NCBI GenBank assembly: GCA_003868215.1
Contig: QWDQ01000039.1
Coordinates: 62,001-126,000 of the forward strand
Length of the DNA: 64,000 nucleotides
DNA from: Pseudophaeomoniella oleicola
Lineage: Eukaryota; Ascomycota; Eurotiomycetes; Phaeomoniellales; Phaeomoniellaceae
Direction: 5' to 3'
The position numbers and the translations under genes were made by a program. This document shows, piece after piece, positions 1-10,281 of this stretch. The notes beneath the pieces were generated by a model that saw only the letters and a list, made by a program, of their open reading frames with translations, searched no databases and was not told the origin of the DNA. How positions within the stretch are numbered: the first letter of the stretch is position 1; each line of letters begins with the position of its first letter.

Positions 1-1552
1 CGGCCTTCACCTTTGCCGAATTCTCTACCGGGGTCATTTGGGGGAGAATCAGTGACAGGATCGGCCGCAAGCCTGCTCTCCTCATGGGGCTTGCTGGCAC
101 CGCAATTAGCATGACATTCTTCGGTTTCGCAAAAAACATGCCAATGGCTTTGATCGGGCGCGCTCTCGGAGGGCTTCTGAACGGCAACGTAGGGGTGTTA
201 CAGACTACGGTTGCCGAGCTTGTCACGAGCAAAGAGCACCAACCCCGAGCTTACTCAATTATGCCCTTTGTGTGGTGTCTGGGCTCCATCATTGGCCCGG
301 CTATGGGAGGTGCGCTGGCGCAGCCTTGCCAATCGTATCCGTGGCTGTTCCCCACTGGGACAATTTTCGAGAAATACCCCTTCTTACTTCCCAACTTGGT
401 GTGCGTCTTGGTACTTATTTGCGGTATCACGATCGGTACCCTGTTTCTCGAAGAGACCCACGCAGAGTTGAAATACAGACGAGACTATGGTGTTGAAGTC
501 GGTGATTGGCTCTTGGCTAAATTTTTTGGACCAACGAAAGTGCAAGCAACCGACTCAAAATCCGCTGGCCTTGTTCTGCCAAGCTTTCACGATTGTGATG
601 AGCCTCCTGCTTATCAAACCCGCGAGAACTCACCCAGAATGTCTTCCACGATGAGACCGTACAAGACGTTCGACGCAGAGGGCAACAACATTCGCGAGGT
701 TTTGGGTTGTACCAAGATCTTCTCGAAAGAAATCATCCTCATTATCATCGGATATGGCATCCTCGCCTAGTAAGTATCACTGTCCGTTACTTCTGGGACT
801 CATTGCTGACTCTACATAGTCACAGCGTCTCTTTCGACATGCTCATGCCGGTCTTTTTGAGCCAACCCAGATCGCATGTTCTACCTCACCTTCCATTTCA
901 ATTCGGCGGAGGGTTTGAGCTTCCTACCAAAACGATTGGCTTCATGATGGCGGTGCAAGGCGCCTACTCCATGGTCGCCCAGCTATGGCTCTTCCCATAC
1001 GTCGTCCGCAAATTCGGAACATTGAATATTTTCAGGATGGTCATGGTGGTCTGGCCTCTACTCTACCTGATCGTCCCCTACACTGTTTTGCTTCCTGAGA
1101 GAGCGCAGATTGCGGCCATTTACTTCTGCTTGCTGACCAAGATCACGTTCCACGTCATCGCCTTTCCATCCAGTGCGATTCTTCTAAACAATGCAGTACC
1201 TTCGAAGCTCGTCCTGGGAACAATAAACGGAGTCGCCGCGTCTACAGCCAGCCTCAGCCGTGCTTTCGGCCCTGCCGTGACCGGGACTGTAAATGCATTC
1301 GGTCTACGGATCGGTTGTAGTGGTCTTGCCTGGTGGCTGAACGGCCTAGTATGCGCTATTGGCGCCGCTGAGAGCTTTTATATGAAGGAAGCAGAAAGCC
1401 GCAACGACCGACCTGCAGAGGAAGAGGAACAACCTACTTGTGAGCCTTTGCTGCATGTTGCTGCTGTCGATCCGGATGATATTGGTTCGACCCAAAGTCA
1501 CGAAAATCACGACGATGTTGAGGAACTTGACCTTTCGATGGTCAAAGCATGA
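1..1552 (+). CDS. MFS transporter, 5'-truncated by the window edge
   Basis: Membrane transporter of the major facilitator superfamily; substrate unknown. Reading from base 3, the first visible residues include the loop 2-3 signature GRISDRIGRKP, the hallmark MFS motif A. It is followed by a GR..GG..NGN.GV segment and a GP..GG stretch, as in the fungal YCR023C/plant ZIF1-like group. The coding sequence is split by a 50-bp intron (770-819, GTAAGT...CATAG); splicing turns an apparent TAG into a Tyr codon and joins a TM-rich second half. The central hydrophilic loop lies just before the intron and the C-terminus is acidic and cytosolic-looking. The start and first helices lie outside the window. 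Family call is firm; the subfamily is a recollection of similarity, and transport of drugs, zinc chelates or other small molecules cannot be decided. Confidence 0.9.
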
Positions 1553-2486
1553 TTGAACGATGGCCGCGTCCCGGATACTCTGCTATTCGAAGACCATCGC
1601 CAATGGTCGAAAATGAATTAGATTTCATATGTTATGTTTGGGGGGTGAGCATAAACTTTCTGTGCGCGAGCACATTGCTTTCGTTATCTATGTTCTCGGT
1701 GAGCCGGTTCACAGATTGGAGAAAAAAGGGCATGGGAAAAAAGGGGTTGCATACTACGGATTTTGGGATTTGGGTATCATGGGGCGTCGTGGTTTTGGAA
1801 ATTTGCTATTTGCTATTTGTTTTCATGAGATACCACCGGGCTTTTTTGTATCCCGAAGCGCGAAGTTTTTGCCAATTTCTTTCCTACCTACATTTTAGGA
1901 TTCCATTCTTGTCTTCCAAGGAATCGCCGGGGTTTTGTTACACAAGGGGACCACTACTACTACTACTACCACCACCACCACTACCATCAGGAAGCAACAG
2001 AACTGCAATGAATTGGGTAAAAAAAGGGTAAAAAAGGGAACAAATGGAATGGAAGAGCCGGAATGGTATGGGATGGAGATGGCGAAGTAGTAACCTCTGG
2101 AAAGTAGGTAATGACATACCTAGGTCGGTCGGTATCTGATCTAGTCGAAATTAGACAAGAGATATACAAGACATTTTTTTGTTGAATATAATATTTCGGT
2201 CCGTTATTGTTGTTGTTGTTGTAAGATATTTTTTGTTCCATGTGGTGATTTGTTGGATGGTTTGAGAGGGTTGACTATACAAGGTAGATAGGTAGATAGG
2301 ATATAGTATAATGTGTGTACCTAGGTATTATATGGTTTTAGATGGAGATGGATATTGTTGGTACGATCATCATGGGAAAATTCAATACACATATACATAT
2401 ATATACACATATCACTATCATCAACAGACTTTCATTCCTTCCTTCATCAATATATATACGTGCGTACTGCACGTACGATACGATAC
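1553..2486. other. Intergenic region with simple repeats
   Basis: This interval separates the MFS transporter from the convergent MTG2 gene and should hold both 3' UTRs. It has CTA/CCA trinucleotide runs near 1950-1985, a GTT run near 2205-2222, AT-rich ATAC/TATA stretches near 2390-2460, and one perfect TACCTAGGTA palindrome at 2318-2327 plus a partial one near 2117. The open frames here have low-complexity translations and I do not regard them as genes. Confidence 0.6.
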
Positions 2487-4271
2487 TCACACACCATCAA
2501 GCAAACCCGCAACAACCCCCGAGATCTCCCCCACGCCTTCCCCCCTCAACGCGCTCACAGGCAAACATCGTATGTTCCTCTTCCAAGCGTTCGCGTGGCC
2601 GCTCGGATGCGGCGTGTCGCCCGCTTGTACTTGCGCGAGGTATTCGGTCAGGCGTGAGAAGTTGGCTTGCGTGGAGCTGGGGGAAAGGTCGGCTTTGGTG
2701 GCGACGACGAACCACGGTTTGGAGGAGATGGGGGAGAAGGTTAGGGGGGTTAGAGGTGTGGAGGTGGTGGAGGAGCGGGAAAGGTGGGAATGCGCCTTCG
2801 TGGTGTTGGTGCTTCCTCCGGATATCATGTGGAAGACGCCGGGGGTGGTGGAACCTGATTTTTCTTTGATTCCGCCGCCGACGGAGGTGAAGGGATTCCA
2901 GGAGACGAGTCTTTGTTCGCTGTCTCTGTTTATTTCTTCGTTTCTCAGCCTCTCGTATTCGCTCACTTCTTTCCACAGGTTCTGGAGTGCGGCCACTGCA
3001 TCGGTGGCATTGAGATCGACCACGAAGGCGAGGATACGAGCACGTTCGATGTGCCGGAGGAAGCCCAGTCCAAGACCTCGGTCTAGATGAGCTCCTTCGA
3101 TGAGACCGGGAATGTCCGCGATCGTGAAACTGGTTCGTGGCTCGCCATTCGGGAGTAACGAGCGCACTTTGGGACGGCCTTTGTGGTCATCTAGGATCAC
3201 GGTACCGATCTTGGGCTCCAGCGTCGTAAATGCCCAATTCCCGACGCGAGTCCGACTATTGGAGATGCTACGGAGCAAGGTACTTTTCCCGGCGTTTGGA
3301 AGACCAACGAGACCAATGTCAGCGAGTAGCTTGAGTTCCAGTTCTAACTTGACTTTCACTCCAAGCTCTCCCCGAGAGGCAATCTTCGGGCGTGTCACTT
3401 CACGTGTTGCAAAGTGAGGATTTCCTAGACCTCCAATACCACCTGCAGCGAGAAGGAGCGGCTGTGACATCGGAGTATCGAGATCAAGGCGAATGGGTAG
3501 TTCAGGTTCCAAGTTCTTCAAGTGGGAGCGGCGAGGGCCAAAATCGGGCATACGAAGGCCATTGCGCTCCATGTCCTTTTTCATTCGGCGTTGCTCGTCG
3601 CGACCACCGCCGGGATAGAAAACCAGCCGATTGGCTTGTTCTCCGATGCCAGCTTCGCCCACACTGTTCCGTTTTTCTTGCTCTTCTATCGTAGGATCCC
3701 GTCTTTCAACCTCTCGAACCACGGTCCCAATAGGTACTTCAATAACCACATCCTCGCCACGCCTGCCTCCCTGGCTCTTACCCATGCCTCCCCTTCCACG
3801 TCCTGCGCGGAAGGTACCTTGCCGCGCGATCTTATGAAGGGATGTATGACCTTGGACAGCGCGAATGAAAATGTTGCCTCCCGTTCCACCATCACCACCA
3901 TTGGGCGGACCATCAATTGTATACTTGTCTCTAAGGAATGAGACACAACCGTTGCCTCCATGTCCAGATGATATAGTGATAGTACACGAATCTACGAAAG
4001 GCGTTATAGAATAATCGTCGGGCGATGGATTCGTGTACTTGTTGGAGCTGGTTTCCAATGGCGAAACTGAAGGCAGGGTATTGACATGCTGACTAGACGA
4101 AGAGTGAGTCTCTAAGGCGGCATTTGACAGCTGCCGTATAGGAAATGCCTTCAGACGAGCTATGCGGCGCGCTGCATGCGACGCGAACCCGTCGAAGTGA
4201 CTATATGAAACTCTCGGTTTGAAAAAGGCGGGATAGAGGAACGGACATGTGACTGATACATTCCTTGACAT
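2487..4271 (-). CDS. MTG2: Mitochondrial Obg-family GTPase
   Basis: Obg GTPase expected to act in assembly of the mitochondrial large ribosomal subunit (yeast Mtg2). The single-exon protein is 594 residues. Residues 1-55 are basic and Ser-rich with few acids, fitting a mitochondrial targeting sequence. The Obg glycine-rich fold follows (residues ~94-300, with GHGGNGCVSF and GGDGGTGG). The G domain has P-loop GLPNAGKS near residue 320, G3 DIPG with the Obg-typical LIEGAH, and TKAD as G4. An insertion of about 60 Ser/Thr-rich residues precedes TKAD. I start at the ATG at 4271 because the longer frame opens only with TTG. It is divergent from the next gene. Family is certain; the mitochondrial role rests on the presequence and known orthologues. 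Confidence 0.93.
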   Translation of the reverse strand: MSRNVSVTCPFLYPAFFKPRVSYSHFDGFASHAARRIARLKAFPIRQLSNAALETHSSSSQHVNTLPSVSPLETSSNKYTNPSPDDYSITPFVDSCTITISSGHGGNGCVSFLRDKYTIDGPPNGGDGGTGGNIFIRAVQGHTSLHKIARQGTFRAGRGRGGMGKSQGGRRGEDVVIEVPIGTVVREVERRDPTIEEQEKRNSVGEAGIGEQANRLVFYPGGGRDEQRRMKKDMERNGLRMPDFGPRRSHLKNLEPELPIRLDLDTPMSQPLLLAAGGIGGLGNPHFATREVTRPKIASRGELGVKVKLELELKLLADIGLVGLPNAGKSTLLRSISNSRTRVGNWAFTTLEPKIGTVILDDHKGRPKVRSLLPNGEPRTSFTIADIPGLIEGAHLDRGLGLGFLRHIERARILAFVVDLNATDAVAALQNLWKEVSEYERLRNEEINRDSEQRLVSWNPFTSVGGGIKEKSGSTTPGVFHMISGGSTNTTKAHSHLSRSSTTSTPLTPLTFSPISSKPWFVVATKADLSPSSTQANFSRLTEYLAQVQAGDTPHPSGHANAWKRNIRCLPVSALRGEGVGEISGVVAGLLDGV

Positions 4272-4870
4272 CGTCGCAGATGCTATGCTGTAACGTGTAA
4301 GCAGGCTACAGAACAATGGTGCCGTGCATCAACGACCAGCATTGCCTACTACGATGCTTCAAGAAAATATTGATTCCTATCGCTTATCAGATCGGGCTGC
4401 TTAGAAAGAGGCAGGTATGGCGGCAATGCCCCTGAGGACCCTGGGAGTTTTGGAGCTTCTCCCCCACACCTCTAATTACTTAGGTACGTAGTAGATGCTT
4501 GCGACATACGGAGTAGGCTTCTTAGATACCTAAGAGAAACAACAACAGCCGGTGACTGTCATTTGCTACGAGTAGACATGCAGTTCAATATTCCGGTGTA
4601 TCGCAAGCAACAGCTACTTCTAGAATTGTATGTTGCATATGAGTATTGCTCAGTCAGATTGTTCCAGCAAATACAGTAGCTTACGAACTCCAGTGCCAGC
4701 TTGAAGCATACATGCCCATCTGGAATTTACATCGCCCTGACTCCAGGTGATCCCTCTTTGTGGTCCGGTGTGCTGTTCGCCCGTAAAGGTATGCTTATTG
4801 AATGGAGCTCGAGCTCTAGCTAACCTGTGGTCTCTGAGGTCCCTACGCGCCTGCACCCTTCCGCTTCCAG
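4272..4870. other. Divergent promoter region and unresolved 5' exon(s)
   Basis: Region between MTG2 (leftward) and the small conserved gene (rightward). It probably contains the first exon of the latter: an ATG at 4578 opens a short frame, and GTATGT (4628) and GTATGC (4789) are good donors. I could not find one combination of sites that keeps phase throughout, so the 5' structure is left open. Confidence 0.45.
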
Positions 4871-5609
4871 ATTTCGTTCCCTGTGGCCTCGTCAGAACAG
4901 CACATCCCGCCTCTGGTGACGTTCAGTTCAGATATCTTCCACCCATTAGTGGTTCCGTTGACAACTTATACGTTTAGCACTGCCATTAACTACTCTCCAG
5001 TCCGTCGTGGAGAGCAGGAAACCGTCAGTGCAACGGACGAAGAGAGATTACCTCCTGGTGGGTTCAGCCTCAGGCATGGATTTCCGGAGTGGTTTGGAAG
5101 AAAGGAGCGCCGAAATGTTAGTGGAAGCAGTACCGGAGGGTCCGATGGCGGCAATGAAAGAAATCCGATACGAGGAATTCCCACTAAACAGCTATTGGAG
5201 TACATAAGATCAACGTTCGATGACGAGACGGTGCTCGATGATATACCTCTAAAAGCAGCAGGAAACCCAGGAGCATGGCACGCTTGGAAGACATATCGCA
5301 AAGAACATGTGTCCGAAAACACGCAAGATGATGCCTTGTCAGTACCCGTCAGCCCAACCAAGTCGGTCGGCCCTAAACATCCCGGAGAGTGGAACTGGGA
5401 AGGCGTCTTTGAGAAAAGAGTCCGTGCTGGTATAGATGCAAGTCTAAGTGACCAAATCCTTTTTGGTAGTAAGGGTGGGGCTAGTGATGATGTGGTAAGT
5501 GTTGCGTGAACACTTTGAGGATAACAGAACATTGATATTTCATTAGCTTCAATTTTCGAATTTTGATGAGGAGACGGTGAAAGAAATTAGAGCACACTTG
5601 AGCCCTTGA
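4871..5609 (+). CDS. Conserved fungal hypothetical protein, 5' end unresolved
   Basis: Protein of unknown function; no catalytic motif is visible. The segment PPLVTFSSDIFHPLVVPLTT followed by ATDEERLPPGGFSLRHGFPE resembles, as I recall, a small uncharacterised family conserved in filamentous ascomycetes. No ATG opens the frame (it enters through GTG), so one or more upstream exons must supply the start; the acceptor is probably the CCAG ending at 4870. A clear 52-bp intron at 5495-5546 (GTAAGT...TTAG) replaces the naive stop at 5509 and adds a C-terminus beginning LQFSNFDEETVKEI, ending at 5609. The 3' structure is well supported; the 5' boundary is approximate. Confidence 0.65.
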
Positions 5610-5792
5610 GCTCCTTCTCACCGATCATGCACCTTCCTCCTTGGGTGCTTCGGGCTCCGGGTCCATGTTGAGATGAATCACGGAAGTCGCGCGTCTCTTG
5701 TCCTCACAACTTTTTGAACGAGCCATCTTTGTTGTTATAGTCTACGACCGCTCACACATACAATTGGAAGCATCTCATACCAGTACAGTAGT

Positions 5793-6095
5793 ATGCCGGG
5801 ACCAGGAGACACCATTTCGGGCACCTGGATAGTTGCCGGCTTATTTGCACTTGTTATTCTTTTTATTGTAGCCTTCACGATTCCGTTCGTCTACCGTGCT
5901 GAACGGAGAGCTTCACAGCACCATCAACGAAGTTGGTTTCACCGAAGGTCGAAGAAGAACAAACACCACTCCGAGAGCTCCTCTGATAGCACTGAATCGA
6001 CATCACATCCTGTGCCTGCGGAAGCATCCGACTCTCTTTCCGCCGAGACTGAACCTCAATTTGCTGAGACTTCGGGTTTACAGGAGAGAGCATGA
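5793..6095 (+). CDS. Small single-pass membrane protein (or N-terminal module of a readthrough protein)
   Basis: A 100-residue ORF from a good ATG. Residues ~12-34 form one strongly hydrophobic segment (IVAGLFALVILFIVAF at its core), preceded by a short Gly/Pro-rich N-terminus and followed by a basic, His/Ser-rich cytosolic-type tail (HRRSKKNKHH) and an acidic Ser/Thr-rich end. It ends at a UGA (6093-6095) immediately followed by CUA, the known leaky-stop context. The same frame then stays open for 98 codons and is spliced onto an 821-codon exon. It may therefore be a short protein in its own right, the membrane anchor of a ~1019-residue readthrough product, or the first exon of a gene whose splice I cannot see. 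No known family recognised. Confidence 0.6.
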   Translation: MPGPGDTISGTWIVAGLFALVILFIVAFTIPFVYRAERRASQHHQRSWFHRRSKKNKHHSESSSDSTESTSHPVPAEASDSLSAETEPQFAETSGLQERA

Positions 6096-8899
6096 CTATT
6101 GGCTCTGAATCGAAGTATGAACGACGCGATGGATACCGAGATTACTCCAAAGGCATTGCGCCAGCTTGAGATGGATGATGTCGAAGATTGGAAGCCGTAT
6201 ATACCGCGTCGAAGGTCGTCATGTCATGACAAGGTCCGAAACAGCTACGCGACTTCGACCCCTAACTTATATCACTCAAGTTCGGATCCGAGATCGCGTT
6301 ACGATAAGCCTGGTGGTGCAATCGTATCTGACCACCCTCATTTGGCGCCTTTGACTCAGAGACGGTTCCCCATTGATGGTCATGATGAGGTAGTTTGACC
6401 AATACCTATCTCTGGTATTCTCTGATGGTACTCTAGGCTCCACGTGGATCATCTCATACAGGTCGACGAAAATCATCTGATAATGGGATGTCAACAAAAC
6501 GGCGTATTTTTGGTCGCATTTTACAAGGGTTCACTTCGATGAGAAGCGTGTCACAAAGTTCGACGACAGCTACGAAAAGTTCGCGGAGCTCATCTGGCCA
6601 ATTGTCTGCGTCCTCCAAGCAAAGTTCCGTTGTTAGGAAGAGTGCTTTATCTGGCCCAGTCGACGACCCAGGATCCAGCCCTAACCCGCTGAAGGCTCCT
6701 CCAGTCTCCATGCTTAGTCCCGCAAATGACATCTATGATCCCCCGAGCCATGGTGTTTCAAGGTTTTCGAGGCTTCCAATCCCAACGCTTGCAGTCCCTT
6801 CTCTGGCGGTCTCTTGTGAGGCTGTCGCTTTAGCACATACCAGACGTCAGCACGTTTGGATTGCGATCGACATTGTTGGACATATGACGCGAGATTTCGA
6901 CCTAGGTACGCTGCCAGTATCGCCTGGATTATCAGTCAATCTTGCGCTTGAGCTCAAGCCTGGTTTAGGTTGTTCCATTCACAGGGTTGTTGGCACACTC
7001 CGTCGCGAGACTCTCGATATTGATGAGAGTTGGATCGTTCTTGTACAAATGTTCACGGAGCCCCTACTAGATAGCACGACAATGTCACCGAGGAAACAAT
7101 CCCCTTTGAGACCACGGCCAAGTTCCCACGAGCTCATGGGGGACATCCACCAAATGCTTCTCCCTGTCCGTCCTCAATCATCTACTTTAGTGCCCATCAC
7201 ACAAGACCTGCTGGATGTGAATTTGGCCTTCGAGCACACGTGCTTTCCGATAGCAGTCCAACTGGGACTGAAAGGACGGTGCTATCTTCGCAGAGTACAT
7301 CCATCGTCACTAAGGGATGGGGACCCGATGAGATCTGAAAATGAGCAGTATAAATCTCTGTTTCATTCGAGAGCGCTCCGCTTGGCCAATTGTGAAAACG
7401 CAATCGCCCCAGGGAGAAGTCTGATGGTTCTGCAATCTATATTTGGGGATGATGGTCGCTGTGCTGTCCCTAGGCTTAGACATATTGCAAGGGCGACAAT
7501 CGAGCACCTAAGGAGCAAAGCCTGGAATTTGGAACTAATGACTGAATTGAACCGTGTGGAAGAAAGGATGGATGCCAGGAATGTGAGCGATGAAAATCGT
7601 CTGGAGATATTGGACCACCTCCAGTATAGAATAGCCGACTATGACACCTTTCACCAAGTGCAAGGCTCTGGTAGTGCGGCAACGATAGGTACGTCGCCTG
7701 TCAAGGGTCAGTATCACGCTCTACCAATACAGGCTGACCGAAACAACACTCCGTTCAACTCACAAATATCGTCGACCCGAAGACGGCAGGACAACTATAC
7801 CTCGAGTCTGCAGGATGTAACCAATGTTGGCCGACCTTATGGAAGTCATGGGTCGCCAGTCAAAGGTGCAGATCCACCAGGCTTGCGACGAAGAGGCAAC
7901 GTTCGTATAGAATACAACCAAAGGAAAGGTATTGACACCTCTCCTCAAAGGATGAAACCCCCTCCACTTTTCTCTCCGGCAAGACCCTCGAAATCAACAC
8001 TTGCGCCTCGCCACGGCGGCCACACAATGGCCAGTCTTTTCCCCGTCGGTAGAGAAAATCAGACTCCGTCTCTTCGACGTCACAAGTCTTCATCAATCAA
8101 TTTGCGAGATGTCAGGGGTCAGCTCCAATGGGCACCTACGCAACAGTCACTCTTGTCTGGTGGTGAACTGCGAGGATCTAAAAGGCCTTCGCCCACTCAT
8201 GCCTCTTCTCTCAGCTACGGGACTTTCGAGGCTGGCTCCGCAGATATTCAAATGCATGACGCTTACCACTCTAGAGATTCCGGATATTACGACCGAGATT
8301 CCCGGCTCTCAGAATATGGAAATGAAAGAACGCGCTCTAACCAACGATCCATGCACCACAGTGATGGTTCCATGTCTTGCTATTCGATGTCAGAGGACGC
8401 CGAGTCTTTACGTGAGCTGCCATATCGTTATGGTAGCGACGTTAGTGCTTTACATGCTCCGCAGGAGCAAGTTGGATATGGGTACGGAATGCCATCTCCG
8501 AGACATGTTCAAGTACCCAGTGGGGATACGAGAGGAGCAACTCAAGACGGGAGAGGCGATAGGGAGGATGAAGCAGGCCGTATCTGGGCAGAAATGGAAA
8601 ACACTCTTGCAGGAGTCAGAAGTGAAGACGACGCGGATGCCGAGGACAATTCGGATGTCGACCTCTCTACAGAGATGGGCATGGCGCAGGGTGGAAGTTG
8701 CAGGTTCAAATTGGGCAAGGCAGGAACGACTGGACGACTCTACCGGAGGTCCAAAGTTTGGAACCGCAGATCTGGATCGGTTGGTTCTTCCTTTGACGCT
8801 GCTGTTCATCACCATGGTGGCGGTTATGCTGAAGATGAAGAGGGTGCAGAGCATCAGGAGGAGACGGGAAGGGAGATGATTGGAGCGCCTTGGCTGTGA
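6096..8899 (+). CDS. Large, mostly disordered hypothetical protein downstream of a leaky-context stop
   Basis: The open frame continues directly from the UGA of the preceding ORF (first downstream ATG at 6111), is interrupted by a 47-bp intron (6390-6436, GTAGTT...CTCTAG), then runs without a break to 8899; about 918 codons follow the UGA. The start of this part (WKPYIPRRRSS region) and roughly the last 400 residues are Ser/Arg/Pro-rich and look disordered, ending in acidic and His-rich stretches. A middle part (about nt 6770-7630) looks folded, with beta-rich hydrophobic patterning such as HVWIAIDIVGHM and a helical end (EHLRSKAWNLELMTELNRVE). I do not recognise a domain. It could be translated by readthrough from 5793, by initiation or reinitiation at 6111, or after an unseen splice. 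Confidence 0.65.
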
Positions 8900-9409
8900 T
8901 TTGTATGTGGACGGGTTGATGTTGAGAGGGAGAAGGAGATTGGCTGCTCGTTCGTGGAAGGCGTCAAGGTGGTGCTTCGAGCAGCTTCCGGTATTAGGTT
9001 AATCAGTATGATACGATAGGCACGGCATAGCATAGCATAGCATAGCATGTTTTTTTCTCGAACCGCGCATGAGATAATCAATCGTTTCTCTCGGTCGAAT
9101 AGGTTTCTTTTTCCTCATTGTTCTGATTAATTTCTTTATATATTCATCGGTCTCGTTATATAAGGTATATACGTAGTATCTCATGCTCTATTAGCATGTA
9201 TGCGGGATGTTGACTTTGAAGCTAGCCAGGCGGTCGGGAACGGAAAAGGGGAGATCAAAGTAAGTATTAGATCCAAGGGTTCCAAAAGCTCCTTCTTGTT
9301 CAGGGGAGTTGAAAATTCGGGGGTTTCCTTTTGTCACTCATTCATCAAGCATGTGTCCCAAGTACTGACTGTATCGATTCGAAATGTTGAATGTAGGAGG
9401 TAAGATTTT
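8900..9409. other. Convergent 3' intergenic region with a GCATA microsatellite
   Basis: Lies between the 3' end of the large ORF and the 3' end of the CCDC124-like gene. It contains about five tandem GCATA units (9024-9048) and AT-rich TATATA sequence near 9138-9172. No gene seen. Confidence 0.6.
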
Positions 9410-10281
9410 TCATTTCAAATTCGCTTCCAACCTCTCCTTCTCCTTCCGTTTGGCAGCCTCGATGTCCGTTTTGCTCATGTCGAAGCGCCCGGCCATGGAG
9501 TTGTTGAAGGGGTTCTCGTCGCTCTTTTCGAATTCCTTCTTGCACAGCTCGACGCGCTGGTTGCGGCGCAGGCCCGGGTTTTCCTGTTCGATTTCGGGCA
9601 GGCGCCGGGCCTCGAAGGCGGCGTAGGCGGCTTTAAAGCGGCGTTCGGGGTGGCGGTCGATTTTGAGGTCGTTGGAGGTGCCGTTCGTGAGGGTTAGGGC
9701 GTCGAGGGCCGAGTCGATGCCGGAGGCGTTCAGGGTTGTGGCTTTTTTCGAGGTGGGGTCGTCGGCGGAGTCGAGTTGGGAGAGGTCGAGGGTGCCGCGG
9801 GAAGGGGCGGCGGAGGACTTTTTCTGGGCGGATTTCGCGTTGCCTTTTGGTTTGGAGGGGAGGGCTGCTTCTTCGGCGGCGAGGAGGGCGGCTTTCTCGG
9901 CTTTTTTGGCGGCGGCTTCGGCGGCTTTGCTAGCTGCGGCTTCTCTGGAGAGACGGGTGGTGTCAGTGATATCGCAGGCAGGCCTTCAAACAATGGGCAT
10001 CGAAAGCCCATGAGATGCTGATCGTATCACATGGCTGCTACTGACTTCTTGGCGGCATCCTTTGCGCCCTTGGCCCATTTGGAATCTTCTTCTCGAGCTT
10101 TCACGGCGTCCGAAGCTGCTTGCTTCTGCGCAGCTGCCTCCGCTTTCTAGACAGGAGAGAACGGTCAATATCGTGATATCGAAAGATTGCCCTAAGGCAC
10201 ACGAGGCCAGAGAGTAACATCTCGTACCTTGGCATTTCCCGCAGCCTTCTTGGAATTCTCTCCTCCCTTCTTGCCTGCCAT
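9410..10281 (-). CDS. CCDC124/Lso2-type ribosome-associated coiled-coil protein
   Basis: Three-exon gene, absent as a long single ORF because introns split it: exons 10281-10228, 10146-10046 and 9944-9410, with introns bounded by GTACGA...CTAG and GTCAGT...CCAG. It encodes 229 residues beginning MAGKKGGENSKKAAGNAK, then a long Lys/Ala/Glu helix, then the conserved C-terminal block with HPERRFKAAYAAFEARRLPE and a GRFDMSKTDIEAAKRKEKE end. Human CCDC124 (223 residues) and the shorter yeast Lso2 bind the ribosome intersubunit region and help recover dormant 80S ribosomes; the same role is expected here. The last exon is much more GC-rich than its neighbours. The family call rests on length, start motif and C-terminal block. 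Confidence 0.88.

Noticed and set aside
1549-2031. 160-codon plus-strand ORF directly after the MFS gene
   Set aside because: Overlaps the MFS stop, is full of low-complexity runs, and sits where the 3' UTR is expected.
9024-9048. GCATA pentamer run
   Set aside because: An ordinary microsatellite in a 3' flank; listed only in the intergenic entry.
9730-10011. 93-codon Pro/Lys-rich minus ORF and several GC-rich plus ORFs at 9.4-10.0 kb
   Set aside because: Other-frame shadows of the GC-rich third exon of the CCDC124-like gene.
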